Origin: Ilyonectria destructans
Taxonomy: Eukaryota; Ascomycota; Sordariomycetes; Hypocreales; Nectriaceae
Assembly (NCBI GenBank): GCA_020740775.1
Contig: JAHEWK010000002.1
Span: 5,332,001-5,396,000, forward strand
Reading direction: 5' to 3'
Length of the DNA: 64,000 nucleotides
This document shows, piece after piece, positions 43,306 to 54,530 of this stretch; position 1 is the first letter of the stretch, and each line of letters begins with the position of its first letter. The translations under genes were made by a program, and so were the position numbers. The notes beneath the pieces are model-generated. The model was not told where the DNA came from. It worked only from the letters and a program-made list of their open reading frames with translations, and ran no database searches.

Positions 43306-44460
43306 CTATTTCTTAAGAATATCTGACCAATCTCGCCCCTTTGCCCACTCTTCCCATGTTGTCATAGAGCAATTAATTCCAGCCTAAGAATCCTATTAGT
43401 GTCATCTGTCCCTCGAAACTCTGCTCGAGCAGTACTAGAAACTCACACTCTGAATATCCTTAGCCGTCAAGAGATTCATACCGCCGTCGTACCCCGGTTC
43501 GGATGTGTAAGAAAACATGTAGGCAGCCTCAACACCCGCCTCGTGGTCCGGAGTAGCTGCAATCATTTCCTCTGGAGTAATCTGGCGGTAGCTCACGGGG
43601 ACGTTGTTGATGCGACCCCAGGTCTCAATCCATTCCGGCCAGGTGCACGTCGTTCCCGCTGCCATGTACGCCTTGCCGGGCGGCATTTGGTAAACGGCAT
43701 ATGTAAAATTTCCCATGTCCCCGACTGGGTCGAGATGGAAGGTTGACGTTTCAGGGGACGTGGTGAACGCCATCTCGAAACTTCCGTCTAGCAACTGTTC
43801 GCGTAGATTGTTAGAAACGAGTAAGAGTGTGAGCCCAGGGGCTCTTGTTGGAACGCATAGTAAACGAACCTTGTTCAGATACGAGTTGGGAAGGATATTG
43901 AAACTCGTATAAAAGTAGCCGGTGTGTATGCACGACATTTTGGCAGCGAGTTCTGGGTAATTGTCCTCAACATAGGCCGGGAAGATATCGGCTTTGGAAT
44001 CAAAATGATAGAGCTCCTTGAACTTCCCGCCACTGCACTTTTCCGCATGGCTCAGAGTGGATACAAGAAAGCCATTTGGATCGAGAGCATTGACGACCGT
44101 GGCGGCGGCATCCACAATGTTCTTACCATGCTGGTACTCAACGTTGTAAGCAAACTTTCGGCAAGAGATGCCTTCCTTCTCGGCCTGCTCTCGACAGTCA
44201 GGGCGAAAGAAGGGCTCCCAGTAGTTGGTGACGCTGAAGATGACGTTTGCATCGCGGAAGGCCTCCTTGAGAGTTGTGACGTCGTTGAGATCAGCGGCCA
44301 CGACCTCGGCACCGGCTGCCGAAAGATTCTCGGCCGCTGCAGACGCCGGATTGCGGGTCAGGCCGCGGACCCGGAAGCCGGCCTCGAGGAAGCGCCGGGC
44401 TACGGAGCCGCCTTGGTTCCCTGTAGCACCGACGACACAAACGAGCTTCTTGCTGGACAT
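43306..44460 (-). CDS. NmrA-like NAD(P)-binding protein
   Basis: Three exons: 44460..43870, 43794..43447, 43383..43306, giving 1017 nt and 338 aa. The N-terminal Rossmann signature VVGATGNQGGSVARRFLEAG is that of NmrA-like and atypical short-chain dehydrogenases, followed by RGLTRNP, ADLNDVTTLKEAFR and VIFSVTNYWEPF. The C-terminal part (NILPNSYLN, FHLDPVGDMGNFTYAV) is typical of the fungal NmrA family. These proteins sense NAD(P) or reduce substrates; NmrA itself regulates nitrogen metabolism. The start is ATG 44460, after which the fold begins at once. The first intron (75 nt) has no stop and is a multiple of three, so a longer read-through product is possible. The 323-bp gap to the methyltransferase at 44784 may be a shared promoter. 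Confidence 0.85.
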
Positions 44461-44783
44461 GGCGAGTTGCTTGAGGCTATGGCTGAAGTTGTGGTGGCGA
44501 AGTGAGGGGCTGGTTCTTCTACCGAGAGGGGGAAGAGAGAAGTGGGCTTCACGTAATATCAACCACAGCACCACTCTTTTGACAAGGGTTAATTATCAGT
44601 TCATCCACGTCTTACCCAATCAAACCCCTAAACCACATCATTTCATCTCTTGGCGCGGGGATTTATCGCCATCGAGTCGCACCATAAAGACATGATGCAA
44701 AATGTCGGCGGTGAGCGATCATCTCTTATTCTTTGCACATCTTTTTCTAGCTAAGAGACCTAGCTTAAGTGCGCCCAACAACA

Positions 44784-46086
44784 ATGGCTTCAAGCAAGGG
44801 TCAAAAGACGCCCTCTCCACCAAGGTCAAGGTACTCCCGTTCCCCTGAAAATGGGCCGCCTGCCACAACCAGACTGTCGGGTCCTTCGGAAGCTTCGGCT
44901 GTGGAAGCATCAAGCCCTTCAGACGAGGCGGCGAGACAATCGCCAGCAGCCACTGAAGAGGATGAACCAAGGCCAGCACCACTGCAAGTTGATGTAAGCT
45001 GCCAGTTCCAAGTTGTATTTTCGCCTTTCAATTGACGTGTTACGCTCTCAATAGGAAGACGCTATTCGTGAGGGCGATGCGGACTCTGCCTACAACTCGG
45101 ATAGTGAGTCCGCCTACACGGCATCAGTCACCTCGTCCATCTACCACTATCAGTACGAAAATGGCCGCCGATACCACGCATATCGCGAAGGCCAATATGT
45201 GCTACCCAACGATGATCAGGAACAGCAACGACTCGATCTGCAGCATCACATCTGGCGCCTACTCCTTGGCGGTCACCTCTACGCTGCTCCCCTGCCGGAC
45301 CCAACTGAACAGCGAGATTTTCGTATCCTAGACCTCGGGACCGGTACAGGCATTTGGGCAATTGAGGTGGCTGATGAGTTTCCCAACGCCCTCGTCAACG
45401 GTGTCGACCTGTCGCCCATCCAGCACGAGTGGGTGCCCGGCAACTGCTCATTCCATGTTGATGACTACGAAGACGAGTGGACGTATCGCGAGCAGGAAAG
45501 GTTCGACTACATCCACGGCCGTGCCCTGAGCGGAACATCGGCCAATTGGTCACGATTCTACGATCAGGCCCTACGGCATCTGAAACCGGGTGGTTGGATG
45601 GAGATGCAAGAATACGATGCGTGGATCTTTAGTGATGACGACAGCTGTGATCGCGCACCATGGACGATGGAATGGGTTGACAAGCTGGACGAGGGGAGCA
45701 AGTTGTTTGGAAAGCAGATCAATGTTGCCAAGTATCACAAGCAGTGGATGATAGATGCGGGCTTCGAAGACGTCAAGGAGCGTGTGCACCGGGTAAGGGC
45801 AGCTTCAACTCTCCATCCACTGCTCTATCTGCAATGCTAATGCTTGAAACAGATACCCATCGGACCATGGGCCAAGGACCCGGCGCTCAAGGAGCTAGGA
45901 CGGTTCGAGCTCAACCACATGCAGATGTCGGTTGAGTCACATACTCCGGCCCTGTTTACGCGCGTTTGGAACTATTCGCAAGACCAGGTGAAAGTCTTGA
46001 TGGAGGGAGTAAAGAGGGAGTTCCGGAGTAAAGATTTGCGGTTGATTACGACTTACCGATTCATTACCGGTCGTAAGCCGGAGTAG
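44784..46086 (+). CDS. LaeA-like SAM-dependent methyltransferase
   Basis: Three exons: 44784..44993, 45055..45792, 45853..46086, giving 1182 nt and 393 aa. A disordered N-terminus rich in S, P and E (residues 1-95) precedes the TASVTSSIYHYQYENGRRYH segment, then motif I ILDLGTGTGIWAIEVADEFP, ISPIQ-like VDLSPIQHEWVP, YIHGRAL, HLKPGGWMEMQE and the C-terminal region with GPWAKDP. This is the family of LaeA-like fungal methyltransferases with a 'GRRYH' prelude and a class-I fold; they act on protein or small-molecule substrates in development and metabolism, though few are characterised. It is divergent from the NmrA-like gene. A second, related gene lies at 54531-56111. Confidence 0.87.
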
Positions 46087-46436
46087 ACAGTCTGAGAAGT
46101 CTTCACGGGCCCATCTTCGAGAGGTTGGAAGAGCTCCCAATCTAGCAGCAATAATGCCACTTAGTGGGATACTGGGAAGCCATGTAGATACCATGTGTGA
46201 TGCCTTTTTTCAGAGCAGCGCTTGGGAGTTTAATGGCCACTTTGATGAGCTACTCGAACGGGCTACAGGGTGACCTTTCGTAGAATAAAAATCGATTTCT
46301 TGTGCGGCAGACAACAGTTAAGAAGAGCCAGCTATTTTTAGTAGGGCAGCTCACTGTAAATGCGATATCGGGCTTCCACCACTGTCCTGTGACCGAGGCT
46401 CCATTATGTGTCTCTCAAATACCTCAAAATGGTGTG
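46087..46436. other. Intergenic region between convergent genes
   Basis: Region between the 3' ends of the methyltransferase and NB-ARC/TPR genes. I see nothing else in it. Confidence 0.4.
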
Positions 46437-49304
46437 TCAAAAACTCGCTCCCTTTCTTTTTTGCTCCGCCCTCTCACTCTGAAAAATCCTGGCTCGGTTC
46501 CTAGAACGCCATATTAAACCGATATGCCGCATTAATTCCCGGTACTGAAACTGTCTCTTCCCATTCATAGTTTTCCGCTTCTCTCCGAGAGGATAGCCGC
46601 CCCTCGGCGTTGTCTGTTCCCACAAGCCCTGCCTGGCTGCTCTCTTAAGCCGGATCTGGAGATCAGCGGCTTCGGTTAAGGAGCTATAATCATTTGGGGC
46701 GTATTTAAATATCTGCAGAAGATTGGCGACGCTGATCAGCGTCGCAATGTGGCTTCCGCCTAACTGTGCTTCTTGGGCTTTGAGAATCTCCTTGCCTTTG
46801 GAGATAGCCTCCTCCCAGCGCCCCTGGGATGCAAAGACCATGGACAAATTGGTGAGCGAGTTGAGCGTCGACGGGTGCGTGGGACCAAGACGCTTCGTTC
46901 TCCCATCGACCGCCTTCAGTAGCAAGTCTTCTGCGGTCTCGAGCTTTCCTTGTGCCAGGTAGATGCAGCCTTGGGAGTTGTAGCTAAAAAGCGTATCCAG
47001 GTCATCAGGGCCAAAGTTCACGAGCCTCGCATTCAATACCGTTTGCCCCTCCGCCTCGGCTTTTTCCATCTTCTGGTTATGCTGCCATATCCATGCCAGA
47101 GCCCCTTTGCATTTGAGCAGCTCTCGCTTATCATCCGGTCGACATTTTATCCTGATATCAAGAACGCTCGCGGCATACTCCTCTGCTTCATTGAATTTGC
47201 GTTGATAGGAGAGAGTGCTCGTGAGCAGCTCGACTAGTGCCAGGGTTTTCGGGTCTCCTTTTGCAAACGAGTCCTTTACCGCGCTCAACCTTTCCAGCAA
47301 CAGCTCTTCGGCCTTCGCATGCATGCCTTTGTGGTGATAGATCCTCGCAAGGAGACAAATGCTCATCGTCAGCTTCCCGCTGTCTGGAATCGAGCTGCTC
47401 TTCAGTGCCTCGACAGCCACTTCCTGTATTCTCTGGGCAGATTCGTTGATGCCACAGGTGTCGAGAAACTCTGCAAATGTTTCGCAGATGCTATGCACTT
47501 TCAACGCATCTTTTGTGTCTGAGAACCGAGACACAACTCCCTCGCATGCAAGAACATGCGGAAGTATGTCTTGACGGATATCCAAAGGAAGGTCGAGGTA
47601 GCGGTGGGGGAGGCCTTCCGTGGCTGTCTCTAACGAGTTCTTTACTATTCTTGCTGCAAGCATACCATTCTCCAGTTGCATGGCCTTTAAGGCTTCTTTG
47701 TTGGCGTCTTCTTTGATCTTCAGCCAGTCAGAGATGAGGGGATGGATGGCGAAGCTCCTCCTGACTGGAGCACTCGGTAAAACCAGCCCGTACTCTCTCA
47801 GACCCGTAATGATGGTCCAAAATTCCTTTTGGTTCCATGTTCCGTCTGGCTTTCTGAACAGGTCCAGTACGGCGATGTCATCGGAAATCGAGGCAAAGAA
47901 GAGGGTATCCGAAATCCGGTTGATATCTAGATAGGAACAGATCTCAAGGAATCTTCTAACATTGCCAAGAGCGTTGCCGTCGTATGGCAGTGCATCAAAT
48001 GCCAACTGAAAGGTGGTAAAAACGTTGAAAGCGGTCTGCTGCTTGTCATCCCCGATCACGGGCTTGACGTAAGACCAGATTGTTGGCGTCCATGACATAA
48101 CATTTATCCGCTCCTTATCATACTCGGAGAGGAAGTCGGCCAGCGCACAGTTCTTGTCGATAAAGCAACCGGCTTGATGGACGGCAAGAGCGTGACAGCC
48201 AAGCTTCACCACAATTTCCTCTGCTAGCTTTGCGGCTTCCGTCGACCTAGTGTCGTCTTTATCACGGATCTGTTTAAGCAGAAGCTCCACGGCTTCTGCT
48301 TGTGACAAGGCTGGAACATTAAGAACCTTGCCGACATATGCCGAGTCTTCGTGCCTGCTCGTGACCAAGACGGCTCCCTCGTAGCCAATCGGCATGTAAT
48401 TTCGAATTGATTGAAATTCAGCTGGTTTGTCGTAGTTGTCGAATACGAGCAGCCATGGGAAGGTCCATCCCTGGATAGTCTGCTGGACATGCTGAATCTG
48501 CGCGTCCTCGTCGTTTAGGATCGTGCCCGGACTCTTGACCAGCTCATAGATGCGCAAGAAGCTTCTCCGAGTGGCCGCCTCCGACGTAGCATCTACCCAA
48601 AAGATAGCGCGATATCTCTTTGACTTTTGGTCATTTTCTCCAGCACGATCTCGGTTCCGGATGCAGAACTGTAGGGCCAGTTGCGTTTTGCCTTGTCCGC
48701 CCATACCCTGAAGGACAATAGTGGGAGGAATCAAGTCATCGACCGCTGAAAGAAGACGGGCAATGTCGGAGAGAATTTGTTGACGGCCAACAAATCCAAC
48801 TTGTCTTCCTTGTGGAATATCTAGGATAGGTGGCACCCACTGACGTTCCGCTTTGGCTGAACCCCACGCCACAACACGATCGAAGTTGAGTGAGTTTCGG
48901 CACTCGCATATCTCTTCCCAGATGCGATCGGCCTCGGTCTCAAAACGAATGCTTTTCCAAGCCTTGCAAACCCGGACCGTCTTCGAATCCTGGTCGCTGG
49001 GTGTGAGCACCTTCAACCCGTCGTCCAGGCGCGTCAGAAGAGATTGAAGTCGCTTAACGAGGTTCTCGGACGCGATAAGCAACTCGGCAGATGGATTCTC
49101 ATTTTTGATCTGGCAGCTGAACCTGTCCAAGTCTGCGCGAAGTAGCGAAAGATTGACGCATATGGTTTCGAAGACTTCAGGGACGGAGTCAGACTTGTCC
49201 TTGAACTCCTCGATTCGGTGATATACCTTGTTGCCGGTGTGACCAACAGTTGCCGCAATGCCAACCACGCTTGCAATCAGTCCCACAATGGAAACCGGAT
49301 CCAT
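46437..49304 (-). CDS. NB-ARC/TPR STAND receptor (NLR-like)
   Basis: One frame of 955 aa from ATG 49304. The N-terminal helical domain (MDPVSIVGLIASVVGIAATVG and about 110 residues after it) is common to fungal STAND proteins. The nucleotide-binding domain follows: the P-loop GMGGQGKT at residues 200-207, a Walker B strand WLLVFDNYDK and RNBS-B-like ILVTSRH-type strand (AVLVTSRHEDSA). About 11 helical repeat pieces at the C-terminus are TPR-like, including AEELLLERL and the classical pair TLNSLTNLSMVFASQGRWEEAISKGKEIL. Proteins of this build gate non-self recognition and programmed cell death in fungi. The open frame extends 108 codons upstream, but without domain character. Its neighbours (DUF7580, C2H2, HET relic) fit an allorecognition region. 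Confidence 0.85.
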   Translation of the reverse strand: MDPVSIVGLIASVVGIAATVGHTGNKVYHRIEEFKDKSDSVPEVFETICVNLSLLRADLDRFSCQIKNENPSAELLIASENLVKRLQSLLTRLDDGLKVLTPSDQDSKTVRVCKAWKSIRFETEADRIWEEICECRNSLNFDRVVAWGSAKAERQWVPPILDIPQGRQVGFVGRQQILSDIARLLSAVDDLIPPTIVLQGMGGQGKTQLALQFCIRNRDRAGENDQKSKRYRAIFWVDATSEAATRRSFLRIYELVKSPGTILNDEDAQIQHVQQTIQGWTFPWLLVFDNYDKPAEFQSIRNYMPIGYEGAVLVTSRHEDSAYVGKVLNVPALSQAEAVELLLKQIRDKDDTRSTEAAKLAEEIVVKLGCHALAVHQAGCFIDKNCALADFLSEYDKERINVMSWTPTIWSYVKPVIGDDKQQTAFNVFTTFQLAFDALPYDGNALGNVRRFLEICSYLDINRISDTLFFASISDDIAVLDLFRKPDGTWNQKEFWTIITGLREYGLVLPSAPVRRSFAIHPLISDWLKIKEDANKEALKAMQLENGMLAARIVKNSLETATEGLPHRYLDLPLDIRQDILPHVLACEGVVSRFSDTKDALKVHSICETFAEFLDTCGINESAQRIQEVAVEALKSSSIPDSGKLTMSICLLARIYHHKGMHAKAEELLLERLSAVKDSFAKGDPKTLALVELLTSTLSYQRKFNEAEEYAASVLDIRIKCRPDDKRELLKCKGALAWIWQHNQKMEKAEAEGQTVLNARLVNFGPDDLDTLFSYNSQGCIYLAQGKLETAEDLLLKAVDGRTKRLGPTHPSTLNSLTNLSMVFASQGRWEEAISKGKEILKAQEAQLGGSHIATLISVANLLQIFKYAPNDYSSLTEAADLQIRLKRAARQGLWEQTTPRGGYPLGEKRKTMNGKRQFQYRELMRHIGLIWRSRNRARIFQSERAEQKRKGASF

Positions 49305-50214
49305 CTTGGCGGGCCGCGCGGATATTGTCTCGTGAAAGAGACCACGAACCAGCGGATAACTCTGGGGTGGGGGAACTTGAGGGGGGTCGTGCAGTCGAAG
49401 TTGGAGTGAGAAACGAAACATATGACAGCCCCTCCGGCTATGCAATGGTAAATATAAATGCGATCTGCAGAAGTGCAAACGTCGCAACCTGTACGCAAGG
49501 GCGATGGCGGTTAGGGACTTGGTGAGTAAAGGAACTGTATATATGTTGAGCAGTCTGCGGTGCTTGCGTAATGATGCCATCACCGCACCAAAAGAAACTC
49601 TAACTTCATTGGGCACATGTGAGGCCAAGGGTACATGCCATCTTTGTGGCCCGAGTTGGTATGATCAAATGAACAAGGAATATAGTGTATTTAGCGGCCG
49701 TTATTTCGGCTAATCGATTGATCAAATATGCTCTGTCTGTGCAAGCTTGTCATGTTCATTGTGCCTGTGCCGCCAAATACGAGATATTTATCCTTGAATC
49801 TCTCTTTTCTTAGTTCCCGGCCAGTCAGAACTCTAGTTCATTTTCCCGCCACAATTTTCCAGGGGTACAAAGATATGCCTGGCCCTGTCAATCCAATCGG
49901 ATGATGAGGGTCTGTTACGAGATGCTACGCAGTGTTGGTTGACTGTATTGTATTTCGAGGTTAGCGTACTCCATCGAGCCATAATAATCCACCAGCAACC
50001 GAGCGTGATTCTACTGAGTGGAGTCATGGTTAGAATGCAGCCTACTCCCAACAGCTGCGCCAAGCCAGAGATGAGTCGGTTATTCCCCCTTTCTGCCGTG
50101 CTGCCTATTTTCCAGCGCTGCGGGGTACTCAAGCTGAAGCTGAAGTGACAATAAAAGCCCATTGCTTCGCACCTCCTTTCTTCACCACCCATAATCATAA
50201 TCCCAACTTCCACC
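49305..50214. other. Intergenic region, divergent promoters
   Basis: 910 bp between the NB-ARC/TPR gene and the DUF4246 gene. No gene or repeat recognised. Confidence 0.4.
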
Positions 50215-52379
50215 ATGGCCGCTTCAACCTCCATCCAAGACGACCCCAAAAGAGCCATCCCGTTAAGCGACTACGAACAAAACGTCCAGTTGGGTAACTG
50301 GGTGCTCAATTCAAACGACCCCGTGCCCACTGATGAAGACATCGAGAGGAAAGGAAAAGAGTGGTTTGGTGCAGACTTCAGTATAGCGAGACGGTACGAC
50401 ATTAACGACGCCGTTCGAACTCGGACATACGACGGGCCTCCTGTGAGTCATATTGCCCCGTCCTTAGAATTGATCTGAAATCTTACGAGTGATCCAAATG
50501 CTTACAAAATCTAGATCACAGAGGGTCGCCTGATGCTCCCGGGGTATCGTCTCCCCGTAACCTACAAAATAGAGACAGGCAATGCACGGTGCCCCCATCT
50601 CTTGGGAATACCCGAATTGGATTGGCAGGCCGAAACACTGCCACACCGTGAGGTCTGGGTGCTCAGGTTCATAGAGAGTATCACCAATAGGCCTGAATGG
50701 TGGAAAAAGGTTTCCAACCCGGACATTGCCCTCAAATGGAAGCAAGACGCCGTCGGGACGCCAGGACTTGAGCAGCTAGGTGGCTTTACTGAGGAGATGG
50801 CTGAAGCTGTGAGTGGACACCCTCGCATCGCAACCCTTGTTTTCCTTTGCTGATTTCGCTGTAGTGCCTCATTGAACTTGTCAAGAAGGCTGAGCTGTAC
50901 GAAGAGACGGGTCTCATTCCTGTAATGGACTGTGAGACCTGTGTGATCAAGTCGGACAGCCTGCTTGACGATGATCTGCGACACGCCTTGTGCAACGCTG
51001 TGACGCTACTGGAGGATGTTTCAGAGTCTCACAAGGACTGGCAACCCGGCAGCGACGGAAAGGTTCTAAACCTGGTCGATCCATCGCTATGGCCACTGGT
51101 ATATGGACTATCCAGAATCCTTCCCGACAAGCGCATCTCCCTTGACAATTGTCTCGAGTACTGCGGTTCAGGCTCGATTATTCCCGATCCTGACAGGCCT
51201 GACATCTGGGTGCTCAGTAACGATTTTGGACTGGCCGCAGGAGATCCAGTCGTGTCGGATTGCTTTCAGTGGCTTCCTTTTGATGTCAACCTAACTGGTG
51301 ACAAGCCGCGGATCGAGAGCTATATCAATAATCTCCACCCCGTCCGACACGCAAACTTGTATCCCATCATTGAAAGATTTATCGAAAAGTCTCTTCCAGC
51401 CTGGGATGTTGTCTATCGATCAATTCATGCAGACTTTGATCTTCGCCGATTCGACGTCGACATTGAATACGACTGTACCGTCCCGGATGTGTGCAAATGG
51501 GGCTGTGACGCCGAGAATAGGAGGTGGGTGGAGGATGAAAATGAAGGAAATTCCGATGACCTAGATGATGACGAGAAGGAGAGGCTCGACAAGGAGTGGT
51601 ACGAGCAAACACACCCTCTCAAACTTCCTTACCTTAGACCTGATGTTGACAAACCCGTCACGCTGAGTCCCAAGGACGTGAAGAAGATTGGCTTTTTTGA
51701 TGATGCAAAGCAGATTCAAGTTATTGTGAAGCTGGCAAACATCCAATTGACACCTGAGAAGCCAAATCACGGTAGAGGCGTGTGGCACACCGAAGGCCAA
51801 TTCAATGAGCGCATTTGCGCGACGGCGTTGTACTACTACGACTGCGACAATATTACCGAGTCGCACGTTGCCTTTCGCGCCTCGACAGATCAGGAAGACC
51901 TTTACGAATTGGAAGTCCTACGTGGAGAAACCGAAGAAGAGATACTCGACCGCCTGTTCGCTTACAAGGACCCAGCGTCGAAGCTTCAGGAGATTGGCAG
52001 CGTTCTCACAAGGCAGGGACGCGCACTCTTCATCCCCAATGTGTACCAGCAGCGGGCCGGTCCATTCCAGTTGGTTGACAAGACTCGACCAGGGCACTGC
52101 AAGATTCTTGCACTATTTCTGGTGGATCCGAAAATCCCAATCATCTCAACTTCCAACGTCCCGCCTCAGCAGCACGATTGGTGGACTGAAAGCATAGGAG
52201 ATTGCAGCGCTCTTCCAGCTGAACTATGGGAAATGGTTTGGAACCGCACTGAATTTCCCATAAGTGAGAAAGATGCCAAAGAGCTTCGCAAAGAACTTAT
52301 GGCAGAACGGATACGGCCACAAACGGGAGAGGCTGATTCGCAATCAAGGAGTCAGCAATGGAATTACTGTGAGCGTTAA
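50215..52379 (+). CDS. DUF4246 domain protein
   Basis: Three exons: 50215..50442, 50515..50808, 50865..52379, giving 2037 nt and 678 aa. The last exon holds the DUF4246 (PF14033) body: MDCETCVIKSD near its start, a long acidic insert (NEGNSDDLDDDEKERLDKEW), then NHGRGVWHTEGQFNERICATALYYYDCDNI, GRALFIPNVYQQRAGPFQL and KTRPGHCKILALFLVDP. The spacing of HTEG...E with PGH is reminiscent of the metal and 2-oxoglutarate ligands of jelly-roll dioxygenases, but no reaction is established. Length and exon layout look normal for the family. Function unknown. Confidence 0.82.
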
Positions 52380-53541
52380 GAAGCCAGGAGGCTTGGGTCT
52401 GACTGTCACTAGATAAGATTTAGAACATGTATCTGCTTTTGGTGGATGATCCAAATGAATCTCGTCTTTTCTACGCCCATAGATAGGGAGAATGGTTCTC
52501 ATACAGAGAGAATGGGCTTATGCGGATAGCACTGGCACGATCATGCATGCTCCTGTCTATTGCCTATCATCGTGCTAGTACTGGATGGCACACAGTTTTT
52601 AATGCGACTGGAGCCGCTAATTAGCAAGCTAGGTTACTACTTAACGTGGTAGCCTCTTCTAGCTGAAACGGACGTCCTACATACCTAGTTTTTATGCAAA
52701 CGTTGTCTCGCTAGATCTTATGAGTCAAGCCGGATACAGGGGCCGTCTTGCAAGGGAGACCATCTTTCGCCCCCGACGGTCCGAATCAGGGGCCCTATTG
52801 CAATGGACTGCAAAACCTGCTTCCTGGCTAAGGCTATTAGATAGGTCCCTAGATAGGGTGCTTAGATGAGAGCCCCAAGGCTATTTTTTAGGATCTATTC
52901 AGACGTCTTCAGCTTGAACTCCACCTTTGATAGAAAACAGGCTGCTATATTGATCAAGAATAAATACCCAGGCCTAATCTATATCCAGCGATTGTTCGAT
53001 CAGACCCATAGGTTAATCCCAGAGACTCCACAATCCTTTGTATCGATCTGGGTGTAATATAGGCTCAACCTTATTCTATAACGGCGGGGCAGCACGATCT
53101 GATGTTCTGAAAACTTTCTCGGGGGTCACATTACTCCTGTTGTCAGTGGTTCCACTGTTAATCCGTTGACGCCTGCCGCAAACGGAACCGCTTTGAATAA
53201 TTTCCCTTTAGCTAACCATGCCGCCCTTATCCGCCCTCAGAATTATCTTCTTGAAACTTACTGGTGCGCTTATGGGTTCCCCCCTCGTGGTGATTTGCTT
53301 ACTATAACTTCAAGCGGTAATCGATCGACAGCGGGGACCGTATGTGCTACTCTGTTTGGGGATAGGCCACGGATGACCTGCCCCACTAGTGACTTCTTCC
53401 CCCATGACTCCTCACCGGTTATTACTCCTCACCGGCCCATTATTGCTTCATTATATAGAGCACACAGACTCGCGAGTCTCAGAACTTGCCAGACTCAGAA
53501 CTCGCCAGACCTAACACTTGAGTCTTCCACAAAGCGCCGAA
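52380..53541. other. Intergenic region with short repeats
   Basis: No gene recognised; frames at 52866-53057 and 53166-53765 are weak. Small tandem units occur near 53404-53440 (ACTCCTCACCGG twice) and 53465-53515 (GACTC/AGAACT repeats). A TATA box-like ATTATATAG lies near 53450, about 90 bp before the methyltransferase start. Confidence 0.4.
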
Positions 53542-54225
53542 ATGACCGAACCTCTCGAGCGCGAGCCGTCAGCACCGGCCGACGTCAAGGCGAAGATCCA
53601 AGAGACCTACGATGCCATCGCCGTCGACTACAACGCGTGGACGGAGCGGAGTACCACGACACGGCTTCACTACGTGGAGAAACTAGTGGCGTGTTTGCCC
53701 GCAGACAAGACGAGCCAGATATCGATGCTAGAGCTCGGTTGCGGCGCTGGGGGGCCCGCGACTGAGAAGTTGCTGTCAGTTCCCAATGCAACCGTCTTCG
53801 CCAACGACCTCTCGGGTGCCCAGATTGAGCTGGCGAGGAAGAATCTCGCGGCTTTCGGGGACCGTGTCACGCTGCACCAGGGCGACATGATGCAGCTGAC
53901 CTTTGACGATGCGTCACTCGACGCCGTCGTCGGCCTGTATAGCCTGATACATCTGCCCCGGGACGAACAGGTGACGCTCGTGGGCAGCATCGCCCAGTGG
54001 CTAAAGCCCGGCGGCCACCTGCTCGTCAACTTCACGCCCGAGGCGCTCGAGAAGGGCATCAACCCGGACTGGCTCGTCGACAAGGGGTGGATGTTCTGGA
54101 GCGGCTGGGGCCCTGAGCGCATGCTGGAGATTCTCGACGCTGCCGGATTGGAAGTCCTCGAGAGTGAGCTTCGCGGGGATCCGGGCGATGCCGTCTTCTT
54201 CTGGGTCATCGCCCGCAAGAGATAG
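53542..54225 (+). CDS. Class I SAM-dependent methyltransferase
   Basis: Single-exon 227 aa. It has the order of a small-molecule methyltransferase: helix, then motif I MLELGCGAGGPATEKLL, acidic end of strand 2 (ANDLSGAQIELA), motif II-like DMMQLTFDDASLDAVVGLYSLIHLP and a post-motif KPGGHLLVNF strand. Members methylate O, N or C atoms of small metabolites. It is GC-rich and well conserved in codon use, unlike the decayed neighbourhood on its left. The first ATG of the domain frame is at 53542; the frame extends further only through non-ATG codons. The substrate is unknown. The LaeA-like gene at 54531 is convergent with it; the 305 bp between them hold nothing else that I can see. Confidence 0.82.
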   Translation: MTEPLEREPSAPADVKAKIQETYDAIAVDYNAWTERSTTTRLHYVEKLVACLPADKTSQISMLELGCGAGGPATEKLLSVPNATVFANDLSGAQIELARKNLAAFGDRVTLHQGDMMQLTFDDASLDAVVGLYSLIHLPRDEQVTLVGSIAQWLKPGGHLLVNFTPEALEKGINPDWLVDKGWMFWSGWGPERMLEILDAAGLEVLESELRGDPGDAVFFWVIARKR

Positions 54226-54530
54226 CCGAAGCCGGCGATAGGAGCATCTCAACCTGGAAAAAGTCGTCGAGCTAGTCTTTAGAGCAAGAGGATGCTGTGA
54301 ACAATTTCCTACGCATAAAGTTTGACTCGCGGTTTACAATAAATTCCCCACTGGTAAATGGTTTCGAAATTCCACCACCGGTGTTGAGATTATTAGCCGT
54401 CGGGGAAAGTGCATCCACTATACAACTGGCAGAGATGCGGAGCGCAAAGAGCCGTGTGCAAAATCGACCTCCTTAGCTAGACAGCTAATTCTAGGCCCTC
54501 AATGTCCCAATATCGGCATGTTTGAGCAGC

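Noticed and set aside
43435..43446. Stop codon at 43435 as the end of the NmrA-like protein
   Set aside because: A GT donor at 43446 and an AG acceptor at 43384 add a plausible last exon (SMTTWEEWAKGRDW).
49305..49628. 108-codon N-terminal extension of the NB-ARC/TPR gene
   Set aside because: No domain character; the family's typical start MDPVSIVG lies at 49304.
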